Of a stretch of DNA of 64,000 nt, positions 54,875 to 63,977 are shown piece after piece. Both the position numbers and the translations under genes were made by a program. The stretch's first letter is position 1. Each line of letters opens with the position of its first letter. A model generated the notes under the pieces. The model saw nothing but the letters and a program-made list of their open reading frames with translations. It did no database searches and was not told where the DNA came from. Source of the stretch: Pseudomonadota bacterium (GTDB lineage: Bacteria > Pseudomonadota > Alphaproteobacteria > SHVZ01); the NCBI GenBank assembly GCA_016195085.1, contig JACQAG010000060.1, positions 1 through 64,000 on the forward strand. The letters run 5' to 3'.

Positions 54875-56104
54875 TCAGCCCTGGGGTGCCGGCTTCGGCG
54901 TCTCCAAGAGGATGCCTGCGGCCACCAGGGCCTCGATCTCCGCCTGGCTGTAGCCGGCTTCGGCAAGCACCGCCCTGCCATCGGCGCCGAAACGCGGCGG
55001 CACCGAGCGCACCCGGCCGGGCGTGCGGCTCATCTTGATCGGGACCCCGGTTCCACGATAGCCGTCCTGCTCGACCGCCATCTGCCGGTGGCGCGTATGG
55101 GGGTGGTCGATCACCTCGGGGATCTCCAGCACCGGGCCGGCCGGGACGCCCTCGGCCAAGAGCCGCTCGCAGAGCGCTTTGCCGTCATGATTGGTGAGCA
55201 GCGCTTCCAGCTCGCTCTTGAGCGCCGCCCGGTTCTGATTGCGGAGCGGCACGGTCAGATAGCGAGGATCCTTAGCCAGGTCCGGCCTGCCGAGCTCGGC
55301 GCACAGCCGCTGGAACTGCCGATCGTTGCCGATGCCGAAGAACACCTCGCCGGTTCCGGTCGGGAATTTGTCGTAGGGCGCGATGTTCGGATGCGCATTG
55401 CCGATCAACCCCGGCGTCTTGCCGGAGAGGAACCAGTTGGCGGCGTGGGGATGCAGGAGGCCGACGGCGGTGTCGTAAAGGGTCACGTCGAGGAACTGTC
55501 CCTTGCCCGAACGTTGCCGCTCGAGCACGGCCATGACGATGCCGAGTGCCGCGTTGAGCCCGCTCGCCATGTCGACGATGGGAACGCCGAGCCTGGTCGC
55601 TCCCGACTCGGGCGTGCCGTTGACGCTCATCATCCCGGCCATCGCCTGCACCACCGCGTCGTAGCCGGGAAAGCCGCCGAGCGGCCCATCGGCGCCGAAG
55701 CCGCTGACCCGGCAATGGATGAGGCGCGGGAACCGCTCCCGCAAGGTCGCCTCGTAGCCGATGCCCCATTTCTCCATGGTGCCCGGCTTGAAGTTCTCGA
55801 TCAGCACATCGGCCTGCTCGAGCAGCCTGAGCAGCACCGCCCGGCCTTCCGGCTTCGCCAGATCCAAGGCCATGCCGCGCTTGTTGCGGTTGACGCCGAT
55901 GAAATAGCTGGCGGTGCCGTCCTTGAAGGGTGGCCCCCAGGTCCTGGTCTCGTCGCCCTGGGGCGGCTCGATCTTGATGACCGCGGCGCCGTGGTCGGCG
56001 AGCGTCATCGTGCAATAAGGTCCGCCGAGCACGCGCGACAGGTCGACGACGCGGAGGCCGGCAAGCGCGCTCTCCAGGACATGCGTTGCTGGGGATTGGT
56101 CCAT
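54875..56104 (-). CDS. CaiB/BaiF (class III) CoA-transferase
   Basis: The 409-residue protein matches formyl-CoA/carnitine CoA-transferases. LAGLRVVDLSRVLGGPYCTMTLADHGAAVIKIEPP is the N-terminal signature. The active-site aspartate lies in the conserved VDMASGLNAALGIVMAVLERQRSG region. NKRGMALDLAKPEGRAVLLRLLEQADVLIENFKPG is the linker motif. It moves CoA between carboxylic acids; the acids are unknown. Its ATG overlaps the stop of the IpdB-like gene by one base (TGATG), so it is cotranscribed with the two CoA-transferase-fold genes. Confidence 0.93.
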   Translation of the reverse strand: MDQSPATHVLESALAGLRVVDLSRVLGGPYCTMTLADHGAAVIKIEPPQGDETRTWGPPFKDGTASYFIGVNRNKRGMALDLAKPEGRAVLLRLLEQADVLIENFKPGTMEKWGIGYEATLRERFPRLIHCRVSGFGADGPLGGFPGYDAVVQAMAGMMSVNGTPESGATRLGVPIVDMASGLNAALGIVMAVLERQRSGKGQFLDVTLYDTAVGLLHPHAANWFLSGKTPGLIGNAHPNIAPYDKFPTGTGEVFFGIGNDRQFQRLCAELGRPDLAKDPRYLTVPLRNQNRAALKSELEALLTNHDGKALCERLLAEGVPAGPVLEIPEVIDHPHTRHRQMAVEQDGYRGTGVPIKMSRTPGRVRSVPPRFGADGRAVLAEAGYSQAEIEALVAAGILLETPKPAPQG

Positions 56105-56853
56105 CAGGCGCTTGCCGCTCTCGGTTGCTCGACCGGGAACACCCGCGCCGCGAATTCGGGATAGAAGGCGTGGAGGCTTGCCGCGACCGGCCCGCGCAGC
56201 AACCCCAGCATCGCCGCGTCCGGCGCCGGGGTCTCGGGGACCCGCTCGGCCACGTCGATGGCAAATCCGGTCTGATCCAAGACCTCCTCGACCGTGTGGC
56301 CGGGATGCACGCTCTTGAGACGGAAGCGTCGCCGCTCAGTATCGAAGGGCATCACCGCGAGGTTGGTGACCAACATCCTGGGGCCGCCGGGCCGGTAGAC
56401 ATTGGCAGGGCTGGTCCCGGGCGCGGAGATGAAATCCACCCGCGGCACCAGCGTGCGCCGGCTGTGCTCCTCGCGGAACAAGATGACCTTCGGCACCACG
56501 AAATACATATAGGCGGAGCCGAAGGAGCCGGGGAAGCGGCGCTTCGCCTCGGGGTATTCGCCAGTGCCGACGAGATTGATGTTCGCCTCGCCGTCGATCT
56601 GCACGCCGCCCAAAAAGAACACGTCGATGCGACCCTGGCCGGCGCAATCGAACAGCTCCCGGCCGCCATCGGTGAAGGCGTTGTGCCGGCGGCTATGGAG
56701 AATGGTCACGTGCATGCGTCCGTCGCTCGTGACCTTGGCCGCGAGCGCGGCCGCCGCCGGGATCGGCGAAGCGGCACCGACGGCGACATGACGGACACCG
56801 ACGATCTCGCGTGCCAGCACCGAGGCCAGGAGCTCTTCGCTCCGGTAGCTCAT
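56104..56853 (-). CDS. CoA-transferase-fold subunit B (IpdB-like)
   Basis: The 249-residue protein is the beta-type partner of a class I CoA-transferase pair. The region where class I transferases carry the catalytic glutamate (ENG) reads AVGAASPIPAAAALA, with no Glu in place. The C-terminal segment RLKSVHPGHTVEEVLDQTGFAI resembles IpdB, the CoA-ester hydrolase subunit of steroid-ring degradation. I therefore expect a ring-opening hydrolase or inactive-transferase role instead of CoA transfer, though the substrate is not known. The start at 56853 is chosen at the family N-terminus. It is 28 bases after subunit A and overlaps CaiB. Confidence 0.85.
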   Translation of the reverse strand: MSYRSEELLASVLAREIVGVRHVAVGAASPIPAAAALAAKVTSDGRMHVTILHSRRHNAFTDGGRELFDCAGQGRIDVFFLGGVQIDGEANINLVGTGEYPEAKRRFPGSFGSAYMYFVVPKVILFREEHSRRTLVPRVDFISAPGTSPANVYRPGGPRMLVTNLAVMPFDTERRRFRLKSVHPGHTVEEVLDQTGFAIDVAERVPETPAPDAAMLGLLRGPVAASLHAFYPEFAARVFPVEQPRAASA

Positions 56854-56881
56854 GGGGTGCGGATCATGCGGCCGCGTGCCT

Positions 56882-57712
56882 TCATTCCGCGGCGGCGGCG
56901 CGACCGAATACCTCGCGCGCGAGATAGGCCTGGAATCCGGCTTCGCTCGCGGCCTCGGCGGCATAGGCGCGGAGATGCTCAGTGTCGGCGGGGTATTCGT
57001 CGGTGAGCCCGACCGGCCAGGCGCCGTGCCGGGCGAGCGCGATAGAGTCGACGTAGAGCGCCGGCAGGGTTCCGGCGGCGAGCCGCTCATCGTCGAAGAA
57101 TGAGCCCTCGTAGCGCCGCTCGACGGTCACCAGCGTCGTCCGGCTCGCATGCGCCATGGTGGCCAGCTCCCGGCGCCGGCCGATCCACACATTGCCCTCG
57201 AGGTCGGCCATGCTCGCATGGAAGAGGGCGACATCCGGCTGGATCGCCGGCAGCAACACGATCGGATCGTCGGCGGCGAAGGGATTCTGCGAGAGCGTCC
57301 AATCCGGGCGGTGGCGAAGGATGTCCGTGCCGATGAGCCCGCGGAGCGCCATGAACGGGATGCCCTTCTCCGCCGCCTGCAGGCCGGCATGGATGGCAGG
57401 GCAGGTGGAATCGATCACCCGGAGCCGGCCCGATTGCGCCCACCGGGTGAAAGCGGGGGCCAGCCCGAGCTCGCCCAGGGTCACCGCCGCGGTCTCGATG
57501 CTGGCGACCATGCCGGCACCGATGAGGAGATCGGCTTGCAGCCCTGCCTGGGGGACGGTGATGAGGCGGAGGCCTTTGCTGCCGCGGCGCATAAGTGCCC
57601 GCGTGGCCGCCATCGGCACGCCCGAGTAGTCCGCGGGTATGGCCAGGCTCGCGCCATCGGCAATGGCGGCGACCAAGGCGTCGAGAGAAAGCGCGGCGGG
57701 GCCGGCGGCCAT
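56882..57712 (-). CDS. CoA-transferase-fold subunit A (IpdA-like)
   Basis: The 276-residue protein pairs with the following subunit B. SLAIPADYSGVPMAATRALMRRGSKGLRLIT and PQAGLQADLLIGAGMVASIE show the alpha-subunit fold with the nucleotide/CoA-binding loop. LPAIQPDVALFHASMADLEGNVWIG and TLVTVERRYEGSFF are typical of the IpdA-type branch. It likely acts as a heterodimer on a CoA-ester, in line with the adjacent subunit B. It heads the three-gene run with the CaiB gene, and upstream lies a small divergent ORF. Confidence 0.85.
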   Translation of the reverse strand: MAAGPAALSLDALVAAIADGASLAIPADYSGVPMAATRALMRRGSKGLRLITVPQAGLQADLLIGAGMVASIETAAVTLGELGLAPAFTRWAQSGRLRVIDSTCPAIHAGLQAAEKGIPFMALRGLIGTDILRHRPDWTLSQNPFAADDPIVLLPAIQPDVALFHASMADLEGNVWIGRRRELATMAHASRTTLVTVERRYEGSFFDDERLAAGTLPALYVDSIALARHGAWPVGLTDEYPADTEHLRAYAAEAASEAGFQAYLAREVFGRAAAAE

Positions 57713-57761
57713 GACGGGCTCCAGTGGGGGAAGCGCCGACTAGGATAGGACGGGCCGGCCC

Positions 57762-58016
57762 ATGGCACAACGCCTCGCCCTAGTGGCATACTCGATCGTC
57801 AACTACGATCGCTTCAGGGCGGATCCCGAGGTTCCGGGTGCCTATCCGGGTCTCGTCAAGGACGTCGAATGTAAACGCCATCTCAAGGTCTCGCGCTACA
57901 CGAACAGCGGCTTCATGCGATTGAAGCTTGGCAAGGAACTGGAGAAGCGCAAGGTGTCGTCATACGTTTACGAGTCGCGCAAAGAAGCTGCCCGCAGCCT
58001 GCGTGGCGGCCCCTAG
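57762..58016 (+). CDS. Small ORF, doubtful hypothetical protein
   Basis: An 84-residue open frame begins 49 bases after the divergent IpdA-like start and ends just before the cyclase-hydrolase start. It encodes a basic, Tyr-containing peptide (VSRYTNSGFMRLKLGKE and EKRKVSSYVYE segments). No family or strong ribosome-binding site is seen. It could be a small protein, a leader or a remnant. I include it with low confidence. Confidence 0.35.
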   Translation: MAQRLALVAYSIVNYDRFRADPEVPGAYPGLVKDVECKRHLKVSRYTNSGFMRLKLGKELEKRKVSSYVYESRKEAARSLRGGP

Positions 58017-58026
58017 GCTCGCGATC

Positions 58027-59475
58027 GTGGAAGCTGGTCGCACGACGAGACGGCTGGCTGCCATCCTGGCTGCCGATGTCGTTGCGTACAGCCGCCTCAT
58101 GAGCACGGATGAAGTGGCGACGCTGCAGTCGCTGAAGGCGCACCGCAGGGAGATCGTCAATCCCACAATCGTCAAGTATCACGGCCGCATCGTGAAGACG
58201 ACTGGCGATGGCATGCTGGTAGAGTTCGCGAGCATCGTCGACGCCGTTGCCTGCGCCGTCGCCGTCCAGCGCGGCATGATCTCCCGCAATGCCGCCGTTC
58301 CCGAGGATAGACGCATCGTCTTCCGCATCGGCATCAATGTCGGCGATATCATCATTGACGGCGACGACATCTTCGGCGACGGCGTCAACGTCGCTGCGCG
58401 GCTGGAGGCTCTCTGCGAGCCCGGCGGCCTTTGTATCTCCCGATCGGCGAACGATCAGATCAGAGACAAACTTTCTCTCGCCTTCGCCGATCTGGGCGAG
58501 CAGATCGTCAAGAACATATCTCGGGCCGTCGGTGTATTCGGGCTGGCGGCAAAAGACATCGCCGCGCTCAACGACAAGCAGCTGCCTGGTGAAACTGAGG
58601 CAGACCTCGAGGCTCCCAGCACAGCATCGCAGACCGAAGAGCAGGTGATCCGATTTTGCCGCTCGAGCGATGGCGTACAGCTTGCCTACTCCGCTATCGG
58701 CTCAGGCCCACCTTTGGTCAAGACCGGCAATTGGCTGACCCACCTGGAGAAGGATCTTGCCAGCCCGATCTGGCGCCACCTCTACCGCGACCTTTCCATA
58801 GAGCACACCCTCATCCGCTACGACGCGCGCGGCAATGGGCTCTCCGATTGGGACGTCGAGGAGATTTCGTTTGAGGCCTTTGTGCGCGACCTCGAGACTG
58901 TGGTCGACGCCGCCGCGCTCGAGCGCTTTGCGCTTCTCGGCATCTCCCAGGGATGCGCGGTCTCGATAGCCTATGCCGCGCGTCATTCCGAGCGCGTGAG
59001 CCATCTCGTTCTCTACGGCGGCTACGCGCAGGGCGCGAAGAGACGACCGATGAGCGAGGCGGACAAGCAGCAGCGGGAGGCGATGCTGACCTTGGTGCGC
59101 CTGGGCTGGGGCCAGGAGAACCCGGCGTTCCGCCAGCTCTTCACCTCGCAGTTCATCCCGGAGGGTACGAAGGAGCAAGCGGACTGGTTCAACGAGCTGC
59201 AAAGAGTCTCGACTTCGCCGGAGGGCGCGGCCCGCAACATCGAAGCCAATGGGGACGTGGACGTGACGGATCTCCTATCCAAGGTCAAGGTCCCGACCCT
59301 GGTCTTGCATGCGCGCGAGGATGCTCGCGTGCCGTTTGCGGGTGGCCGCCGGATGGCTGCCGGGATCCCAGGGGCCCGCTTCGTGCCCCTGCAAAGTCGC
59401 AACCATCTCATCCTCGAGGAAGAACCCGCCTTTGCTCGCTTCATGGAAGAAGTCAGGGTATTTCTGCGGACGTAG
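58027..59475 (+). CDS. Class III nucleotide cyclase fused to an alpha/beta hydrolase
   Basis: The 482-residue protein (from the GTG at 58027) has a class III cyclase domain, LAAILAADVVAYSRLMSTDEVATLQ then GRIVKTTGDGMLVEF with metal-binding aspartates and RIGINVGDIIIDGDDIFGDGVNVAARLE with the family signature. From about residue 215 it has an alpha/beta hydrolase with nucleophile in LLGISQGCAVSIAYAA, an acid in LHAREDARVPF and a histidine in SRNHLILEE. It likely makes cAMP in response to something bound or processed by the hydrolase part. A frame reaching to 57928 exists but lacks the family start, and the GTG's ribosome-binding site is poor. Confidence 0.85.
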   Translation: MEAGRTTRRLAAILAADVVAYSRLMSTDEVATLQSLKAHRREIVNPTIVKYHGRIVKTTGDGMLVEFASIVDAVACAVAVQRGMISRNAAVPEDRRIVFRIGINVGDIIIDGDDIFGDGVNVAARLEALCEPGGLCISRSANDQIRDKLSLAFADLGEQIVKNISRAVGVFGLAAKDIAALNDKQLPGETEADLEAPSTASQTEEQVIRFCRSSDGVQLAYSAIGSGPPLVKTGNWLTHLEKDLASPIWRHLYRDLSIEHTLIRYDARGNGLSDWDVEEISFEAFVRDLETVVDAAALERFALLGISQGCAVSIAYAARHSERVSHLVLYGGYAQGAKRRPMSEADKQQREAMLTLVRLGWGQENPAFRQLFTSQFIPEGTKEQADWFNELQRVSTSPEGAARNIEANGDVDVTDLLSKVKVPTLVLHAREDARVPFAGGRRMAAGIPGARFVPLQSRNHLILEEEPAFARFMEEVRVFLRT

Positions 59476-59524
59476 CTTTGCCATCGGCGATCTTGAGTTT
59501 CTGCCTCGGGAGCACCTTAAGATT

Positions 59525-60733
59525 ATGGACTTTGCCCTGCCCGAAGAGCTAATCCAGGTTCGCGACAGCGTCAGGCGGTTCATGGCGAACGAGGCCAGGG
59601 CGCCGACCGCCGCAGCGGAGGCGATGAGCCGGTTTCCCCGCGAGATCATCGCCCGCATGGGTGAAGCGGGGTTTTTCGGCGCGGCCTTTCCCGAAGCGGT
59701 CGGGGGCTCCAATCTCGGTTTCCAGGCGGTGGCGCTCATCGCCGAGGAGCTGTCGCGGGTCGAGCCGGGCTACGGCTATTGCATGAATCTGCAGGGCATG
59801 ACCTGCCCGCTCACCATCTTCAACTGGGGCACGGATGCGCAGATCGGACGCTATGTGCCGGACCTCATTGCCGGCAAGCGCGTCGGCATGTTCGCGCTTA
59901 GCGAGCCCGGGGGCGGGTCCGATCCTGCCGGCGCCATGCTGACGACAGCGCGCCGTGTGGGCGAGCGCTATGTGCTCTCGGGCTCGAAGATGTGGATCAC
60001 CTTCGCCGATGAGTGCGACAGCGGCATCCTCTTCGCCAAGACCGATCCGAATGCCGGCCACCGTGGCATCTCCTGCTTCATCCTGGAGCCGAAGACGCTC
60101 AAGGGCTACCGCGCCGATCCCATCGCCATGTCCGGCCTCAGCCGCGCGTTTCACACCTGCGCGGTATTCCTCGACGATGTCGAGGTGCCGGTGGAGAACC
60201 GCCTGGGTGGCGAAGGCGAGGGGTTCAAGATCGCCATGAACGCGCTTGAATACGGACGGCTCACCGTCGCCGCGCGGCTCGTCGGCCTGGCGCAGGCCTG
60301 CCTCGATGAGGCAACCCAGTATGCGAAGGAGCGGGTGATCAAAGGCAATGCCATCGGGCGCTATCAGATGGTGCAGCACCAGATCGCCGACATGACGGTC
60401 AATGTCGAGGCGGCGCGGCTCATGGTGCGTCGGCTGGCCTGGGTCATGGATCGGGGCGAAGCTTCGGGCCGGGAGGCGAGCCAGGCGAAATACTTCGCCT
60501 CGCTCGCCGCCAAGCACGCGGCCGCGGCGGCCTCGGAGATCTTCGGCGGCTATGCCCTTGCCGATGCCTATCCGATCCAGAAGTTCAAGGGCTACATCGA
60601 CATGTTGAATGTCGGCGAGGGGGCGCCGGCGGTGCAGCGCATTCTCATCGCCGAGGATACCCTCGGCTACAAGGACGCCAATCGGCACGCCCTCAAGACG
60701 CGGCTGAGAACCCGCCCCAAGGCAGCAGAGTAA
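59525..60733 (+). CDS. Acyl-CoA dehydrogenase
   Basis: The 402-residue flavoprotein oxidises an acyl-CoA to the enoyl-CoA. FALSEPGGGSDPAGAMLTTARR is the ACAD signature 1-type FAD contact, and KMWITFADECDSGILFAK the second. The base is probably the glutamate in NVGEGAPAVQR, where many ACADs have YEGT. The chain specificity cannot be read from the sequence. It follows the cyclase-hydrolase gene by 49 bases on the same strand. Together with the ADP-forming ligase, CoA-transferase-fold genes and MaoC hydratase it fits a beta-oxidation-like pathway. Confidence 0.93.
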   Translation: MDFALPEELIQVRDSVRRFMANEARAPTAAAEAMSRFPREIIARMGEAGFFGAAFPEAVGGSNLGFQAVALIAEELSRVEPGYGYCMNLQGMTCPLTIFNWGTDAQIGRYVPDLIAGKRVGMFALSEPGGGSDPAGAMLTTARRVGERYVLSGSKMWITFADECDSGILFAKTDPNAGHRGISCFILEPKTLKGYRADPIAMSGLSRAFHTCAVFLDDVEVPVENRLGGEGEGFKIAMNALEYGRLTVAARLVGLAQACLDEATQYAKERVIKGNAIGRYQMVQHQIADMTVNVEAARLMVRRLAWVMDRGEASGREASQAKYFASLAAKHAAAAASEIFGGYALADAYPIQKFKGYIDMLNVGEGAPAVQRILIAEDTLGYKDANRHALKTRLRTRPKAAE

Positions 60734-60997
60734 GGCGCCCGGTCGAGACGCCGCGTCGGAACCCGCGTGGGACAGCCGCCGGAGCCTGAAATGCCCTTGT
60801 CTTCGAGAGTGTTGCGGGAAAGAAGCGGGCGCTGTCCCAGCGTCCCAGTCCCGGGCACGCGCAGGGCGGGACAGCCATGGTTTCACGCCGATACATTCGA
60901 GGCGCGCCCGATCGTTGGTTCCCTTCCGGCATCTCGTGTCACCCGGGGCGACGCTGTGGTTTGGGACGCCGCTCCCGATCCCGGCGGGAAATAGGGG

Positions 60998-62263
60998 CTA
61001 CAGCTCGCGCAAGGACGGCCACAGCCACCAGGGCGAGAGCGCGGCCAGGATGCAGACGAAGGACACGACGAAGCCCGTCTGATAACCGCCGGTCCAGTCG
61101 TGCAGAAATCCGCCCAGGAACGATCCGATGGCGCTGCCGAGGCCCATGCCGATGGTGAGCACGCCGAAAATGCCGCCGAGCGACGGGCCGCCGAACAGCT
61201 TTGCCGCCACGGCTGCGATCTGCGGGCCGCGCGAGCCGATGGTGAGCCCGAAGGTCAGCACATAGACGACGAGCAGCCAGGTCGCGGGGTGGCCGTCGAG
61301 CGCCGAGAGCGCGACGAGACCGATCGACGTGCAGGTATAGCTCAAGGTCAAGGCGAAGCGGCGGCCCATGCGATCGCCGAGCCAGCCGAACAGCATCTGT
61401 CCGGCGCTGGCGGCGAGCCCGGCGAAGCCGACCACCGTCGCCGCCGTCAGCGGATCGACGCCGACCCCGACCAGATAGGCGACGATCTGCACCTGCACGC
61501 CAAAGACGCCGACCGAGGTGAAGAAAAACACGAGGAAGATCGCCCACAGCATCGGTTCGCGAAGCGCCAGGCGTACGGTCCATGGCGTGGCCCCGGCGCC
61601 GGTCGAGCGGGCAGCACCCTCGGCGGCAAGCGGTCGCGGGTGGCCCCGGCTGAAGGCACGCCACGGCATGACGGCAAGCAGGAGCCCCAGTGTCAGGACG
61701 GCCAGCGCCAGCATCCGGCTGGCGAAGCGCCAGCCGCCGGCATCGATCAACATTTGCGCGACCGGCATGAGTATGAGCGTGCCGAGCCCGGTGGCGGCCC
61801 AGATCACGCCCATGGCCGAACCCATGCGGGCGCTGAACCAGCGGCCGACCAGCGCGGTGTTGGGCACGTTGCCGATGCAGGCGATGCCGAAGCCGAGTGC
61901 CGCGCCAAGGGACAGGTAGAACTGCCAGAGCGCGTTTTCCATGCTGGTCAGGAAAAAGCCGCCGGCCATGGCGAGAAGGCCCATCGCGTAGATCGTCCGA
62001 GCGCCCCAGCGGTCGAAGAGGAGGCCGACGATCGGCCCGCTCAAGCCCGCGACCAGCATCGTCACAGCATAGATGCCGGTGATCGAGGCGCGGGCCCAGC
62101 CGAACTCCTGGGTGAGCGGCAGCAAGAAAACGCCGAAAGTCTCGACCGTGCCCTTGCCGATGAGACCGAAGACAAAGCAGGTGAAGAGCACGAGGCCGGC
62201 GGTCAGCTCCGGGCGCTGGATGCCGGCCTGGGAAACCGCGCTCTGAGCGCCGCCGTCGGTCAA
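60998..62263 (-). CDS. MFS transporter
   Basis: The 421-residue protein has about 12 hydrophobic segments and the major facilitator motif between helices 2 and 3 as GPIVGLLFDRWGARTIY, with a second related motif GWLGDRMGRRFAL in the second half. It resembles the OFA/monocarboxylate branch, so an organic acid is a likely substrate. It is preceded by a methyltransferase and a hydratase gene in one run on the minus strand. The spacer of about 264 bases to the ACAD gene end contains short GGGACAGC inverted repeats but no gene I can support. Confidence 0.88.
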   Translation of the reverse strand: MTDGGAQSAVSQAGIQRPELTAGLVLFTCFVFGLIGKGTVETFGVFLLPLTQEFGWARASITGIYAVTMLVAGLSGPIVGLLFDRWGARTIYAMGLLAMAGGFFLTSMENALWQFYLSLGAALGFGIACIGNVPNTALVGRWFSARMGSAMGVIWAATGLGTLILMPVAQMLIDAGGWRFASRMLALAVLTLGLLLAVMPWRAFSRGHPRPLAAEGAARSTGAGATPWTVRLALREPMLWAIFLVFFFTSVGVFGVQVQIVAYLVGVGVDPLTAATVVGFAGLAASAGQMLFGWLGDRMGRRFALTLSYTCTSIGLVALSALDGHPATWLLVVYVLTFGLTIGSRGPQIAAVAAKLFGGPSLGGIFGVLTIGMGLGSAIGSFLGGFLHDWTGGYQTGFVVSFVCILAALSPWWLWPSLREL

Positions 62264-63126
62264 CGGGCGGGCGCGCCGGGCGCGGCGCTTGCCGGCCCGG
62301 TCAGCCCCATGGTTCTCAGCTCTTCCATGATCATGTCTTTGTACTTGGCATCGAAATGCGTCGGAATGAACGTCTTGATCGACTGGAAAACCACGGGCTC
62401 GTAGGCATTGCCGCGGACCTGCATGATCCAGAAGCCGGTGTAGCAGGAGACCTTGCCGAAGGCCTCGTGCACCGCCACGCAGACGCCGGGGTGGAAGGGT
62501 CGGCCGGTCTTCGGGTCGTTGAGGTAGTCCTCTTCCTTCTTGGTCTCCGCGAAGGCGGGATCGACCTCGTCCAGCTGCAGCTCCAGATCATCCCCGCAGA
62601 TGAAGCCATCGTCGCGCACCAGGCGCTTTGTCTCGGCGATATCGAAGGTGACGTCGGCGTAGCCATGGGCCCCATCGATGAACACGATATCGAACTGTTT
62701 GCCGGTGAGATAGGGCAAAACTTCTCGGGAGCGCCCGCGGAAGTGGTCCACCCGAACCGGCCCCGAGGCGACCGCGATGTTGTGGCGGAACACCGAATAG
62801 GCGATGTCGAGCGAAGCCGCCTGGTGCATGCCTAAGTAATGGGGCCCCTTGGCGACTTCGGCTTCCGGCAGGTAGCGCTCCCAGGGATCGATGCAGAGAA
62901 TCGTGCCCTTTTCCGGCACGTGGATGCGGATCGCCTCCGCCCAGGTAAGGGCGGAAAACCCGACCCAGGAGCCGATCTCCAGCACGCGGATCGGCCTGCC
63001 CAAGTTGGCCTTGAGGATGACCGCGGTCACCATCCACAGGTGGCGCAGCATGTATCCCTGCTTGCCCGCTATGCCGTCCGGAAAGACCGGCTGGCCGGGG
63101 AACAGGATGTCCATCACCTCTCTCAT
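62260..63126 (-). CDS. Class I SAM-dependent methyltransferase
   Basis: The 288-residue protein has the SAM-binding glycine motif IRVLEIGSWVGFSALTWAEA, the acidic residue in LCIDPWERY and the motif FDIVFIDGAHGYADVTFDI, with a conserved GAHGY-type segment found in the Methyltransf_24-like families. It probably methylates a small molecule or a sugar, and the target is unknown. Start and stop overlap the hydratase and the MFS genes by four bases (ATGA), so the three are cotranslated. Confidence 0.88.
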   Translation of the reverse strand: MREVMDILFPGQPVFPDGIAGKQGYMLRHLWMVTAVILKANLGRPIRVLEIGSWVGFSALTWAEAIRIHVPEKGTILCIDPWERYLPEAEVAKGPHYLGMHQAASLDIAYSVFRHNIAVASGPVRVDHFRGRSREVLPYLTGKQFDIVFIDGAHGYADVTFDIAETKRLVRDDGFICGDDLELQLDEVDPAFAETKKEEDYLNDPKTGRPFHPGVCVAVHEAFGKVSCYTGFWIMQVRGNAYEPVVFQSIKTFIPTHFDAKYKDMIMEELRTMGLTGPASAAPGAPAR

Positions 63127-63977
63127 GCGACCTCCGCCCGACCGTTGTTGATGACGATGGCGTCGCGCTCGAGCACACGGGCGCGGAACGAGACGACCCC
63201 GCCCTCGCGCCAGATCTCGGTGCGGATCGTCTCGCCCGGGTAAACCGGCGCGGAGAACCGCATCTGCATGGCGTTGAGCCGGGTCGGATCATAGGCGCAG
63301 GCGAGCCGGATGAGGGCATGGCCGACATGGCCGACGGTGGCGAGCCCATGCAGGATCGGCCGCGGAAAGCCGGCAGCGGCGGCAATTTTCGGCGATGCAT
63401 GCAGGGGATTGGTGTCGCCGGAGAGCCGGTAGATGAGGGCCGCCTGGGGCAAGGTCGGCACATCGAGGCTCGCCTCGGCCGCCCGCTCGGGGATCGGATG
63501 CGGGCTTGGGGTGGGACCGTTCGGGCCGCCGAAGCCGCCATCGCCGCGGCAGAAGGAGGTAGAGGCGAGCGTGGCAAGATGCGTCCCGTCGGCGGCGAAG
63601 ACCTTCCGCTCGCTGCAGAGAAGAGCGCCCTTGCCCGGGCCCTTGTCGAGGATGGCGGTGACTCGGGAGCGGCCGGTCAGGCGGCCTTCGACCGGGAGCG
63701 GCTGGTGGATGGTGATCGCCTGCTCGCCATGCACCACCTTCACCCAATCGACGCCGGTATCGGGCCGCTTCAGCCAGAAGCCGGGATAGGCCAGCACCAC
63801 CGCCATGGTCGGCAGCGCCTGCAGTCCTTCCTCGTAGACGAAGCGGAGCTGCTGCTGGTCCATCGGGTCCTGGCCGAGGCCGACGCCCAAGGCATAGAGG
63901 ATGGTGTCCTTGGCGGTGAGATCCTGGACGATTTCCGGAATCGGATAGTTCAGCAGCCGCTGATAGTCGATGGCCAT
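63123..63977 (-). CDS. MaoC-type enoyl-CoA hydratase (double hot-dog)
   Basis: The 284-residue protein is a hydratase-2 of the double hot-dog type, similar to the bile-acid/steroid side-chain and peroxisomal (R)-hydratases. The active-site motif is DTNPLHASPKIAAAAGFPRPILHGL in the C-terminal half, with Asp and His catalytic residues. The N-terminal half carries the substrate-binding hot-dog. It hydrates 2-enoyl-CoA esters to 3R-hydroxyacyl-CoA. It is the first gene of a three-gene run with methyltransferase and MFS, and its start is 23 bases from the window edge, so further upstream genes may belong. Confidence 0.93.
   Translation of the reverse strand: MAIDYQRLLNYPIPEIVQDLTAKDTILYALGVGLGQDPMDQQQLRFVYEEGLQALPTMAVVLAYPGFWLKRPDTGVDWVKVVHGEQAITIHQPLPVEGRLTGRSRVTAILDKGPGKGALLCSERKVFAADGTHLATLASTSFCRGDGGFGGPNGPTPSPHPIPERAAEASLDVPTLPQAALIYRLSGDTNPLHASPKIAAAAGFPRPILHGLATVGHVGHALIRLACAYDPTRLNAMQMRFSAPVYPGETIRTEIWREGGVVSFRARVLERDAIVINNGRAEVA

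Noticed and set aside
60734-60997. Short plus-strand frames and GGGACAGC inverted repeats after the acyl-CoA dehydrogenase
   Set aside because: No family, no clear start signals, and the inverted repeats are short and 50 or more bases apart, not a defined element.
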